A stretch of DNA of 64,000 nt from contig DVIT01000037.1 in assembly GCA_018711005.1 (NCBI GenBank), forward strand, positions 38,183 through 102,182, given 5' to 3'. The stretch's first letter is position 1, and each line of letters begins with the position of its first letter. The notes beneath the pieces were generated by a model. The model was not told where the DNA came from. It worked only from the letters and a program-made list of their open reading frames with translations, and ran no database searches. Positions 18,351-26,430 of the stretch are shown one piece after another. Source of the DNA: Candidatus Scybalocola faecigallinarum (lineage in GTDB: Bacteria; Bacillota; Clostridia; Lachnospirales; Lachnospiraceae). Made by a program: the position numbers and the translations under genes.

Positions 18351-20161
18351 TACTCACCGCCTCCTTCCTCTGTGCTTTGTGAGCCGCCGGAAGTGCTGTC
18401 AACGGCAAAGGCCGCAGTAATGTTCTTTCTGGCAAGTCCAATATTGTTCTCAATATCCGCCGCCAGTTCCATAGCCTGGGCATTCCCGTCAATAGACATA
18501 GCGTCAATACGGGCCTGAATGTCTGTTAAAGCCTGTTCCATATCTTCCTGGCTGATACCGGCTTCATTTTTAAAATCCATTGTTCTGTTATAAATCTGGG
18601 TTACAATCTCGCTATAAAGGCGAAGGTCTGTGATCTCGTTGTCCTTGCCAATAGCATCGGAATCAAACAGGGCCATCAGGTCATTCCAATAATCCGCATA
18701 AGAAACCTCTGCGTCCCCTGCTTTGTTTGTAACGCCAATCTGGTTTTTATAATACTCGCTGATCCGTCCTAAAATCTGTGCCCGGGCCTGCCAGGCTTCT
18801 TTATATTCATCATTTTCTCCCATGTCCAGATCATCCATATCTGCGTCAATAACATTCTGGAACCATCCTACCGCTGAGGACTTGTCCCCATTGCTTCCTA
18901 CCGAATAGTAATAGGCCAGTCCCAGTTGATAGGAAAATTCTATGTAACCGCTGCGATTTGCCTGAAGATAGGTACGATTATCCCGATCTCTGCCATTATC
19001 CCGGCTGTTAAGCACTGTCGTCAGATAAACATCCTCGTCTGTAGAAAAATCATTATCTGAAAGCATCATGTCCAGCATATCCAGATAAGCCTCCTCCCTG
19101 GTGGGATTTAAGGCAATGGCACTGCGGTAAAGTTCAATCTTTTCATCATTCTGCGCCGTCTGAGCGCTGGATAAATAATAATCATAACCGCTTTTTGTGG
19201 TACTGTTTTCCATGCCCAGGCCGAAAAGTGAAACGCCTCCCAGGACAACCGCCATAGCCGCGCATCCTACAAAGGAGTAGAACTTCTTTTTCAGTGTTTT
19301 CCGGTAAGGCATGCCCAGTTCTTCCGGATGCTCCAGATCATACTTAAGCTCCACGCAGGACTGGTAACGGTCCTCAATATTATACTGGGTACATTTGTCA
19401 ATGATCATTTCCAGGCCAAGAAGCTTGCCCCGCAGATCTCTGGGTGTTTCTTCCAGAAGTGTGGGGCGGCACTGGGTAATCTTTGGAAAATTAAATGGCG
19501 TTGCCGCCGGGTTTCTCCCTGTGATCAAATGATGGAGAGTGGCTCCCAGATTATAAATATCTGTCTGGGGCCGGGTCTGACCATTGCCCCCGTACTGTTC
19601 CGGCGCCGCATAGCCGGGTGTTCCCAGACAGGTGGTATCCTCTGTATTTCCGGTTTTAAAAACCCGGGCAGTACCAAAGTCAACCACACAGATTTCCCCG
19701 TCCGGCTTAAGCATTACGTTTGCCGGCTTCATATCCCGGTAAATGATCGGCTGGGGACGGGTATGAAGATAATAAAGCACATCGCACAGCTGCTTTCCCC
19801 ATGAAATGACATCTTCCACAAAAATAGGAAGGCCCTCATGTTCAAGACTTTCTTTAAGTACCGTATTTAATGATTTTCCCTGAATATAATCCATAACAAT
19901 GAGAAATGTGTCTTTATCATCAATGACATCTACAATGCTTGGAAGGTACTTATGATTCAGGCTTTTTAATATATTCGTTTCAGCGATCAGCCCCTGGCGC
20001 ACTGTAGCAAAGTCCTGAACGCCGTCCTTTCGGATTTCTTTAATGGCCCATGTTTTGTTGGCCCGCTCATTTAATGCCAGATAAACGACGCTCATACCGC
20101 CCTGACCGATCTTGTTGAGCACCTTATACTTTCCGTCAACAACCGAACCGATTGAAAGCAT
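18350..20161 (-). CDS. Membrane Ser/Thr protein kinase (PknB-like)
   Basis: 603 residues. The N-terminal Hanks-type kinase domain (about 1-275) has the glycine loop GQGGMSVVYLA, AIKEIRK with the ATP lysine, YRDMKPANVM near residue 138 (catalytic Asp kept, His of HRD replaced by Tyr), VVDFGTARVF and GTPGYAAPEQY. A membrane helix lies at about 292-315. The outer ~285 residues contain TPR-like helices and no PASTA repeats, unlike PrkC. It sits between a PP2C phosphatase and the Thr-motif protein, 3 bases after the phosphatase, and so likely phosphorylates the FHA-linked proteins of this operon, perhaps in response to an outside signal. Activity is inferred from intact motifs. Confidence 0.92.
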   Translation of the reverse strand: MLSIGSVVDGKYKVLNKIGQGGMSVVYLALNERANKTWAIKEIRKDGVQDFATVRQGLIAETNILKSLNHKYLPSIVDVIDDKDTFLIVMDYIQGKSLNTVLKESLEHEGLPIFVEDVISWGKQLCDVLYYLHTRPQPIIYRDMKPANVMLKPDGEICVVDFGTARVFKTGNTEDTTCLGTPGYAAPEQYGGNGQTRPQTDIYNLGATLHHLITGRNPAATPFNFPKITQCRPTLLEETPRDLRGKLLGLEMIIDKCTQYNIEDRYQSCVELKYDLEHPEELGMPYRKTLKKKFYSFVGCAAMAVVLGGVSLFGLGMENSTTKSGYDYYLSSAQTAQNDEKIELYRSAIALNPTREEAYLDMLDMMLSDNDFSTDEDVYLTTVLNSRDNGRDRDNRTYLQANRSGYIEFSYQLGLAYYYSVGSNGDKSSAVGWFQNVIDADMDDLDMGENDEYKEAWQARAQILGRISEYYKNQIGVTNKAGDAEVSYADYWNDLMALFDSDAIGKDNEITDLRLYSEIVTQIYNRTMDFKNEAGISQEDMEQALTDIQARIDAMSIDGNAQAMELAADIENNIGLARKNITAAFAVDSTSGGSQSTEEGGGE

Positions 20162-20164
20162 CCT

Positions 20165-20941
20165 TTATCCCTCCTGACATGTCCGTATAACAACCACAGA
20201 AATATTATCCACTTCCATGCGCTGCTTATTCAGTTCTGTAAGCATGACAGCGCCATTTTTCATCGTCTGTTCATCCCTGGCAGTCCCGGGATTAAGAGCG
20301 CTGTAGATTTCATCGGGTGAAATTACATGACGGAAACCGTCACTGCACATAACAAAGGTAGTTTCCGGCTCCACATTTCCCCAGTAATAATCCGGCGTAA
20401 CTACATCTGAAGCGCCGACGCACTGAAGAAGCACATTCCTCTGAGGGTGATTCTGAGCCTGTTCCCATGTGAGATGGCCGAGATCTACTTCATATTGAAC
20501 GTAAGTCTGGTCTTTTGTCAGCAAATTCAGTTGATGATTTAACAAATACGCCCGAGAATCGCCTACGTTCATAATAAAATACTGCTGATTAATAATCAGA
20601 AGGGCTACGATCGTCGTTCCCATCCTTGTCCCGCTTCGGGCGGCATGGCTGGCCAGGACCTGGTTCTGCTCCAGGACGATATTATCCCAGGACAGCTTCA
20701 GCTCATCAGGCTTAAAGCCGTTTTTAAGCATACCTGGAAAGTCCTCCTCAAACCACCGGTTAAATACCCGCACCACGGCGGCGCTGGCCAGCTCCCCCTT
20801 GGAAAGGCCGCCCATCCCGTCACAGACGACACACAGACAAACCTTTCCCAGGTTTGTCTGTGCTACTTTTACAAGGAATGAGTCTTGATTTGTTTTTTTC
20901 TTAATTCCTACGTCACTATGTGCCGCAATTTTAAAATCCAT
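20165..20941 (-). CDS. PP2C-family Ser/Thr protein phosphatase
   Basis: 258 residues, soluble, the usual length for a bacterial PPM/PP2C enzyme. Metal-binding and fold motifs are visible: KTNQDSF near residue 18, VVCDGMGG near 39, NVGDSRAYLL near 127, MCSDGF near 198 and VDNISVVVI near 245. The PPM aspartates that hold Mn/Mg are present. It should reverse the kinase encoded 3 bases downstream. GGTGG precedes the ATG. Together with the kinase it forms the standard opposing pair of bacterial threonine phosphorylation. Confidence 0.93.
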   Translation of the reverse strand: MDFKIAAHSDVGIKKKTNQDSFLVKVAQTNLGKVCLCVVCDGMGGLSKGELASAAVVRVFNRWFEEDFPGMLKNGFKPDELKLSWDNIVLEQNQVLASHAARSGTRMGTTIVALLIINQQYFIMNVGDSRAYLLNHQLNLLTKDQTYVQYEVDLGHLTWEQAQNHPQRNVLLQCVGASDVVTPDYYWGNVEPETTFVMCSDGFRHVISPDEIYSALNPGTARDEQTMKNGAVMLTELNKQRMEVDNISVVVIRTCQEG

Positions 20942-20962
20942 ATCTCATCCACCTGTTATGTT

Positions 20963-22759
20963 TTACATTTGAAATCTGAATTCTTCATCCGCCAGCTTAA
21001 TAACATCGCCATTTTTAAGCATATGCTCCTGGCCTCCTGCAAGAGATGAGCCGTTCACTGTAGTCCCGTTTGTCGTATTATTATCCAAAATGTAGAATGC
21101 ACCGTTTTTATACAGAATGTCTGCATGAAGCCGGCTGACATTTGTATTATCTGAAATACAGTAATCGACACGGCGTCTTTCTTTACCAATCCTGAACATC
21201 TGCTTATTAATGGTCACCCGTTCCCCGTTTTTGCTGCGCACTAATGCAGCGGGAGGTACGCCCTGTCCGCCGCCAAGAACTGTTGTTTCACTGGCGCCGT
21301 CATTAAGAACGCTGGTTTCGGCAGAACCATCGCTGGCTGCGCTAAATGGAGCAGGGCCGCCGCCGAAAGGCTGCTGGAAATTCTGGCCGGATGGATTCCA
21401 ACCGCCGGGAGCCGGACCGCCAGATCCCATGCCGGGAACCGGTCCGGGACCCATACCTGAACCACGCCCGGGAGCCATTCCCTGAGCAATACGCTCTTTC
21501 TGACGCATCGCTTCCTGAGCTTTTTTCTTTTTAGAAGAAGATGAAACCGCAACAATAATAATCACAACAACAACAATCACCACAATAGCAGCAACTGCAA
21601 TGATAATAATTAATGTTGTATTCATACCGCTCTTTTCAAGAAGGCCGTCTTGCGCAGTATTTAAATCTGCAATAGCCTGGCTGATTTCTTCATCTGCAGC
21701 GGCATCGTTATTATAAACCGCTTTGGCAGCATCCAGCGCGGCGTTAAAGTTATCTATGCTGTCCTGAGTCATGTTATCAAGGGCAAGACCATCCGCCATC
21801 TGAATGGCAGCTCCAAGCTCCTCTCTCAGACCGCTCTCCGGCGCCTCAGTTTCCACAGGAGCTGTAGTTTCTGTGTTTTCACCGGCACTGCTCTCTGCAG
21901 GAGTTTCCGCAGATTCCGACTCCGGCTGAGGAACAGGATCATCAGCAAAAATATACTCAATGCCCAGAGCATCCAGAACTTCCCGGACTTCATTGATCTT
22001 AGTTGAGAAGAAGTAATCGTGGTTTCCTTCTTCATTGCTCATGATCGTATTAATACCAATAACATATCCATTCTGATCCACCAAAGGTCCGCCGGAATTT
22101 CCATAGGTAACCTGTGCGGAATGGGTAATGCAGGCAATAGGGGAATCAACCAGAGTTACGTCTGAAGTTTTTGATACGATTCCCTGGGTTACGGTAACGT
22201 CATCCGAGGTGTACACGCCATCTGTCTGAAGATCCTGAACAATCCCCGGGAAGCCAAGAGCATAAACCTCCTGTGTGGTTGCCACATTATCACTGTCTGC
22301 AAGTGTTAAAGGCGCGCGGTCGTAAATCGGCTGTTCCAGCTTTAAAATAGAAAAGTCAGCCTGAGCGCTTTCGTTTACAGTAGAAGCATTAATACGAACG
22401 TCCCGTTTTACAATAACGCAAAGACCGATTTCGACCTTGCTTTCCGCCGGAATACCCAAAGATTCCCTTGCTGCCTGCTCTGTCAAAGCGTGGGCTACAT
22501 GGTGATTTGTAATGACTGTCTGCGCACCATCCTGGCCGCCTACAAGAAAGCCTGTACCTACGTGAGTATAGGCTGCCTCCTCACCGTCAACCTTAACTAC
22601 TGCCGCTACCTGCAGCACGCCCTTGCGGGCTTCAAGAATACTTTCATTGGCTTCTGCCGCTAAGACATTCTGCACCGGAGCAAAAAGCAGCCCCAATACC
22701 ATACAAAGTCCAAGAAGCAGTGACAATGTTTTCGTTCGTTTCGCTTTTGTTCTTTTCAT
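20963..22759 (-). CDS. Trypsin-like membrane protease with cytoplasmic FHA domain
   Basis: 598 residues from the ATG at 22759 (AGGAGG 8 bases upstream; an upstream in-frame start at 22819 lacks one). A signal peptide is followed by an HtrA/trypsin-type domain with the probable triad His87 (ITNHHVAH), Asp135 (ADFSIL) and Ser222 (GNSGGP), a FIVAR-like helical segment at about 330-375, a membrane helix at 381-405, a Gly/Pro-rich linker with ETSVL (481-485) and ETTVL (491-495), and an FHA domain at about 520-598 (RIGKERRRVDY, SRLHADI, NTTNGTTVNG). The protease faces outward and the FHA domain inward. It opens the secretion operon. There is no PDZ domain, unlike HtrA. It may cut a surface or secreted protein under phospho-control. 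Confidence 0.88.
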   Translation of the reverse strand: MKRTKAKRTKTLSLLLGLCMVLGLLFAPVQNVLAAEANESILEARKGVLQVAAVVKVDGEEAAYTHVGTGFLVGGQDGAQTVITNHHVAHALTEQAARESLGIPAESKVEIGLCVIVKRDVRINASTVNESAQADFSILKLEQPIYDRAPLTLADSDNVATTQEVYALGFPGIVQDLQTDGVYTSDDVTVTQGIVSKTSDVTLVDSPIACITHSAQVTYGNSGGPLVDQNGYVIGINTIMSNEEGNHDYFFSTKINEVREVLDALGIEYIFADDPVPQPESESAETPAESSAGENTETTAPVETEAPESGLREELGAAIQMADGLALDNMTQDSIDNFNAALDAAKAVYNNDAAADEEISQAIADLNTAQDGLLEKSGMNTTLIIIIAVAAIVVIVVVVIIIVAVSSSSKKKKAQEAMRQKERIAQGMAPGRGSGMGPGPVPGMGSGGPAPGGWNPSGQNFQQPFGGGPAPFSAASDGSAETSVLNDGASETTVLGGGQGVPPAALVRSKNGERVTINKQMFRIGKERRRVDYCISDNTNVSRLHADILYKNGAFYILDNNTTNGTTVNGSSLAGGQEHMLKNGDVIKLADEEFRFQM

Positions 22760-22860
22760 AGCATTTTCCTCCTGTAACAATACTAAATTTAGTTTAATAA
22801 AGTTACATGGACAATACAATGTGTTACAATAAATGTTACATGGATGTGGATTTTTCTACG
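22760..22860 (-). promoter_or_regulatory. Leader and putative control region of the secretion operon
   Basis: The gap 22760-23106 (347 bases) has no gene. Near the protease gene it contains the palindrome ACTAAATTTAGT (22782-22793) and three GTTACA copies at 22802, 22823 and 22835, two of them extended to GTTACATGGA. These look like binding sites for a regulator, and this is the only sizeable gap upstream of the secretion genes. I could not place a convincing -35/-10 pair. The rest of the gap carries the large palindrome listed separately. Confidence 0.4.
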
Positions 22861-23003
22861 ATGAAGAAGAAACATTTTTCAGAAACACTAGACACAAAAA
22901 TGACCTGATTTTTACACAAGATTTTTGATTAATTACATTATACAGGATCTGCCGGCAAAATTCACTTAATATCCATCTACATATTTCGACATTATCCGAA
23001 GTG

Positions 23004-23077
23004 GGACTGTCTCAAAAAATATTGCGTCGGACAGGAAAAAAATCTTTTTCCGTTCCGCCGCAATACTCAAACAGTCC
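23004..23077. repeat. 74-base near-perfect inverted repeat
   Basis: GGACTGT (23004-23010) pairs with ACAGTCC (23071-23077), and bases 23021-23040 pair with 23045-23064 with three mismatches around the short loop AATC. It lies just after the stop of the 473-residue HTH gene on the minus strand. It can fold as a long RNA hairpin in either direction and may terminate that gene, but the size and symmetry also fit a small dispersed palindromic element. No transposase is nearby. Confidence 0.65.
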
Positions 23078-23106
23078 AAAGCAGCTGCAGATTACTCAAC
23101 GCTGAA

Positions 23107-24528
23107 TTATTTTAAGAAAGATTCCAGGTACGCCAGCGTTTCTTCTTTAGAGGCAGCGATACTGGTTTCTTTCATACCTTGAAGAAAATCAAACAGGATC
23201 CGGGTAACACTTTGCTCCCGAAGGGCAAACCGGGCTTCTGTATGTTCCGACATATAAACTACATTTACATCCGTCATGCTATATGCGCTGATCAGCAGCT
23301 GATGGGGATAAATAATTTTCTGATCATCCAGAAGATATGCTTCATAATTCTGGCTTTTAATCGCGTGGATCAGCATTTTTAAAAGCTGACACCGGTCTCC
23401 GTAATCCAGAGACGTATAGATTTCCTTTGGAAGTTCGTCAACGATCCCGTCCTCCATGAGCCGACGTATACCGGATTTTGTAAAGTAGGAAGTCATCAGT
23501 TTCATTCCTCCATACAATCTCCGGTTATCCTCAAGGACATTAAGGAGCATATTGATCGCCCCGCGATTATCGTCAGTAAGATAATTATGTACCATGGAAT
23601 CTACTGGAAATGTACCAAAGCAGGGCTGGCTGCCAATAGTAAAGATCTGGTCGGATTGAGGGCGGTTTTGAGCATAAAACTCAAAAATATTGATCCCGGT
23701 AGGTATTCTGTTGATCATCTTTCTGCAGCTTTTTTTACGCTGTATAAAAAGCTGCTCGAAAAGCCAGTGAGTGTCCTTTTCCCTGGATACCACAGCATAT
23801 TCCAGATCTACGGAAATATTGATCACATATCTGCTGGTCATGATCATATAAGGCATAAGAACGGTACTTGCAAAGTGGGATGATATTTTATCATAATAAT
23901 AATAAACATCATATCCATTTTCATTTCCCGCCAAAAAAACCGGCATCAGTATTTTTAGGATTTCCAGATTCCGGATTCGGTTTTTGGCATCATCCCCGTC
24001 TGCGCCTTCAAGGCAAATAATGTGTTCGACCTTCAGCTTACTGTTAGAACGGCATACCGATGGAAGCATGGTATACAAAATAGAAAAATCCTCCTGCATA
24101 ATCATGCGCACGTACCCGCCCTCTGTCAGAGCCTCCTGCTCTAATACAGCTTTAACAAATACCTCCAAATCCATACGGTTATTAATCGTATTAATGTCCG
24201 GGATGTCATGGAAAAAATCAGACTTAATGGAAATTGTGGAAATCCGACCAAAGCTTTCGATAAATGAAATGGCACACATATGCATTTTATAAGTGTCCTC
24301 CCCATAACGGGCTTTCAGGTAGGCATTCCAGATGTTTTCATACTCATATGCAGACAGGCTTAATGCTTCCAGAAGTTTTTTCAGCTTTACTGTATCCGGA
24401 GATACCCGCTGTCCGTTTTTCATTAAAGCAATATAACTGCGGGTAAATCCACTGATTTTTGCCAGCTGATTTTCTGTCAGGCCTGATTTATAAATGCCGC
24501 ACTCTAGGGCCTGAGAAAATTCCGACAT
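23107..24528 (-). CDS. XRE-type HTH regulator with large unknown C-terminal domain
   Basis: 473 residues. Residues 1-65 form an XRE/Cro helix-turn-helix (LTENQLAKISGFTRSYIALMKNG). The remaining ~400 residues have no signal peptide or membrane helix and I do not recognise them; several stretches are alternating hydrophobic, as in a sensor or effector domain. GGGAGG precedes the ATG. It is read toward the secretion operon and is the nearest upstream regulator, so it is a candidate controller of that operon, though the inverted repeat between them may end its transcript. It is divergent from the plus-strand XRE gene. Confidence 0.75.
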   Translation of the reverse strand: MSEFSQALECGIYKSGLTENQLAKISGFTRSYIALMKNGQRVSPDTVKLKKLLEALSLSAYEYENIWNAYLKARYGEDTYKMHMCAISFIESFGRISTISIKSDFFHDIPDINTINNRMDLEVFVKAVLEQEALTEGGYVRMIMQEDFSILYTMLPSVCRSNSKLKVEHIICLEGADGDDAKNRIRNLEILKILMPVFLAGNENGYDVYYYYDKISSHFASTVLMPYMIMTSRYVINISVDLEYAVVSREKDTHWLFEQLFIQRKKSCRKMINRIPTGINIFEFYAQNRPQSDQIFTIGSQPCFGTFPVDSMVHNYLTDDNRGAINMLLNVLEDNRRLYGGMKLMTSYFTKSGIRRLMEDGIVDELPKEIYTSLDYGDRCQLLKMLIHAIKSQNYEAYLLDDQKIIYPHQLLISAYSMTDVNVVYMSEHTEARFALREQSVTRILFDFLQGMKETSIAASKEETLAYLESFLK

Positions 24529-24686
24529 AATATTCCTCCCTGGGATGTTTATTTTTCACAAGAAAACTTCTCCCTCGCGGCAGCTTGCCCGTACAAAGCC
24601 ATTTTTCTCAGAAAAATATCCGCAATTATAAAGAAAATGGCTCCTTTAGATCAGCGCCGAAAAGTTTCCGCGTAAGATAAAAAACA

Positions 24687-24740
24687 TTTTAGCCCATTTT
24701 GGGCTAAAAATCAATAGCCCATTTTACACTAACCTATAAT
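24687..24740. promoter_or_regulatory. Operator-like palindrome between divergent XRE genes
   Basis: TTTTAGCCCATTTTGGGCTAAAA (24687-24709) as a 9-bp perfect inverted repeat around ATTTT, followed by a second TAGCCCATTTT at 24715-24725. A TATAAT lies at 24735-24740 on the plus strand, 98 bases before the small XRE gene, without a clear -35. The gap 24529-24837 (309 bases) also has a stem between 24597-24608 and 24632-24642. The symmetry and position suggest binding by one of the two XRE proteins. Confidence 0.55.
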
Positions 24741-24837
24741 AGACATGTTCGACTGCTATAAATTTTGCCATTTTATGGGGCATCAAAATACCGTCCTGAC
24801 ATGACAGGCCTGCCATATGACATGCGGGGTGATAACA

Positions 24838-25176
24838 ATGAAGCTTGAACGACTGCGCAATCTGAGAGAGGATCATGACTTAACTCAGGCTCAGGTCGCA
24901 CAATACATCCATACAACCCAACGGACTTATGCCCATTATGAAAATGGGGATCGGAGTATCCCTCTTGAAACACTGATTGCTCTGGCAGAATTTTACGGAA
25001 CCAGCCTGGATTATCTAACAGGACGTACGGACGTAATCTTTCCATATCCGTCCAAAAACCCTACATCACAAAAAAAACTAAACGCCCCGAAGATTAACTG
25101 TTCTTCGGGGCGTTTCATTATAGAGACTGCATGGTTTTATAAAGCCGCTCCATCCTTGCATCTGTCTCGTGGATGA
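24838..25176 (+). CDS. Small XRE-family HTH regulator
   Basis: 113 residues from the ATG at 24838 (GGGGTG about 8 bases upstream). Residues 1-64 form a standard Cro/XRE domain: LRNLREDHDLTQAQVAQYIH, then TYAHYENGDRSIPLETLIAL and YGTSLDYLTGRTD, as in many Clostridia repressors. The last ~45 residues are low in recognisable pattern and are encoded through the hairpin at 25080-25115 and into the 3' end of the opposite alarmone synthetase gene. It probably represses its own promoter at the TAGCCCA palindrome. Confidence 0.8.
   Translation: MKLERLRNLREDHDLTQAQVAQYIHTTQRTYAHYENGDRSIPLETLIALAEFYGTSLDYLTGRTDVIFPYPSKNPTSQKKLNAPKINCSSGRFIIETAWFYKAAPSLHLSRG
25080..25115 (-). terminator. Intrinsic terminator of the alarmone synthetase gene
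   Basis: A 13-bp stem (25080-25092 with 25103-25115, AACGCCCCGAAG core) with a 10-base loop. On the minus strand it is followed by AGTTTTTTTT, so it terminates the alarmone synthetase message. It also lies inside the 3' coding part of the plus-strand XRE gene, where the following T-run is weak. Confidence 0.8.
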
Positions 25177-25786
25177 TCTCGGCACATTCCCGCAGTTCGT
25201 TGGAAATTTCTTCACTTGGACGTCCATCCGTCTTATAACGGATCTGATGCTCCAGACTGGCCCAAAAATCCATGGCCATGGTCCGTATCTGGACTTCCAC
25301 CTTGATAAACTGCTTCTTATCCGAAAAATATACCGGTATTTCAATAACCAGATGCAGGCTGCGATAACCGTTAGGCTTTGGATTTTTAATATAGTCCTTT
25401 ACAATCAGCACCATAACATCGTCCTGCTTCATAAGCATTTTTGCAATGGAATAAATGTCTGAACCGTAAGCACAGATCACCCGGATACCGGCAATATCAT
25501 GCATATTTTCCCGCAAAGATTCCATCGTTACCGGATAGCCCCGGCGCTTCATCTTCTCCAGAATACTGGCCGGAGTTTTAATCCGGCTGTTAATATAGTG
25601 GATGGGATTTCTCCGGCTGCGCACTTTAAATTCATCATTGAGCACTTCCAGTTTTGTCCGCACCTCCCGGATCGCGCCCTCATACATCATCATGGCTTCC
25701 TCAAAATCCTTCCGCATCTGAGTATGATTTTCAATGTCGTCGTCTTCCCCGCCAAAAGCACTTAATACTTTCTCCAATTCCGTCAT
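25118..25786 (-). CDS. relQ: Small alarmone synthetase (RelQ-type GTP pyrophosphokinase)
   Basis: 222 residues from the ATG at 25786 (GGAGAGGG just upstream; a TTG at 25810 is less likely). Synthetase motifs are visible: SRIKTPASILEKM near residue 70, DIAGIRVICAYGSDIY near 100, KPNGYRSLHL near 138 and VEVQIRTMAMDFWASLEHQ near 165. There is no HD hydrolase, TGS or ACT domain, so this is a synthesis-only enzyme that makes (p)ppGpp from ATP and GTP/GDP. Size and motifs match YjbM/RelQ rather than YwaC/RelP. Confidence 0.88.
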   Translation of the reverse strand: MTELEKVLSAFGGEDDDIENHTQMRKDFEEAMMMYEGAIREVRTKLEVLNDEFKVRSRRNPIHYINSRIKTPASILEKMKRRGYPVTMESLRENMHDIAGIRVICAYGSDIYSIAKMLMKQDDVMVLIVKDYIKNPKPNGYRSLHLVIEIPVYFSDKKQFIKVEVQIRTMAMDFWASLEHQIRYKTDGRPSEEISNELRECAEIIHETDARMERLYKTMQSL

Positions 25787-25891
25787 AGTACCCTCTCCGT
25801 TTTTTCCCAATATTATCGTTTATATTATAATTATATCAAACCCCGGGGATGGTGGCAATGCTTAAGTAAAGGCCTTGTTAAGGATGTGTAA

Positions 25892-25921
25892 AGTAACAGT
25901 TCGGCCAGCTGAGCTGTTACT
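25892..25921. repeat. Dispersed GTAACAGTTC palindrome, copy 1
   Basis: An imperfect palindrome starting AGTAACAGTTCGGCC and ending GAGCTGTTACT, in the gap between relQ and tRNA-Gly. Related sequences occur at 31571-31598, 50851-50875 and 61992-62016, with weaker relatives at 40640-40660 and 50978-50990. It may be a short interspersed element or a regulatory hairpin. Confidence 0.5.
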
Positions 25922-25986
25922 GTGTGAATTAAATGCTTCAAAAATCTTCTGGACATTTTTAAAGTGAAGTGATATAATAGCCACAT

Positions 25987-26057
25987 GCAGATATGGTTCA
26001 TCGGTAGAACGCCAGCTTCCCAAGCTGGAAAGGGGGGTTCGATTCCCCTTATCTGCT
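25987..26057 (+). tRNA. tRNA-Gly (anticodon CCC)
   Basis: A 71-base cloverleaf. Acceptor GCAGATA pairs with TATCTGC, the anticodon stem is CCAGC/GCTGG around the loop TTCCCAA (anticodon CCC), and the T loop reads GGTTCGATTCC. CCA is not encoded; a T-run follows directly. It stands alone on the plus strand. Confidence 0.95.
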
Positions 26058-26069
26058 TTTTTTATGTCA

Positions 26070-26107
26070 AAAACCGGCCTGTGCAGATACACAAGCCGGT
26101 TTTCTTT
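26070..26107 (+). terminator. Terminator after tRNA-Gly
   Basis: AAAACCGGC (26070-26078) pairs with GCCGGTTTT (26095-26103), extended inward by TGTG/CACA around CAGATA, and followed by CTTTTGC. It lies between the two convergent tRNA genes and can work in both directions. Confidence 0.7.
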
Positions 26108-26137
26108 TGCCCGCAGGACTATTTCTTACTCGCATAA

Positions 26138-26225
26138 CGGAGATGGAGGGATTTGAACCCTCGCGCCGGTTGCCCGACCTACCGCATTTCGAGTGCGGAC
26201 CCTTCAGCCACTTGGGTACATCTCC
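26138..26225 (-). tRNA. tRNA-Ser (anticodon CGA)
   Basis: An 88-base class II cloverleaf on the minus strand. Acceptor GGAGATG pairs with CATCTCC and the discriminator is G. The anticodon stem CCGCA/TGCGG encloses CTCGAAA (anticodon CGA); a long variable arm and the T loop GGTTCAAATCC follow. CCA is not encoded. It is convergent with tRNA-Gly. Confidence 0.95.
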
Positions 26226-26430
26226 AAAAAGCACCGAATAAAGGCGATGCTGCCCCACAAAGGGGCATGAGACACGGATTGCTCCCCACTTCGTGCTTTG
26301 GCAATCCGAGAAACACCTCATATTATATAGCTTCCGGAGAAATTTGTCTATAGTTTTTTTCATATGACCGCTATTTCCAGGTAACCATTGGCAGCTGTTC
26401 ATCAGACTGAACCGCTGTATTAAATAACTG

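Noticed and set aside
22860..25200. Prophage or integrative element around the XRE regulators and tRNAs
   Set aside because: No integrase, structural or mobilisation gene and no direct repeat of a tRNA end was seen.
26067..26402. A 111-codon open frame on the minus strand across the tRNA region
   Set aside because: It covers the whole of tRNA-Ser and part of a terminator and has no ribosome site.
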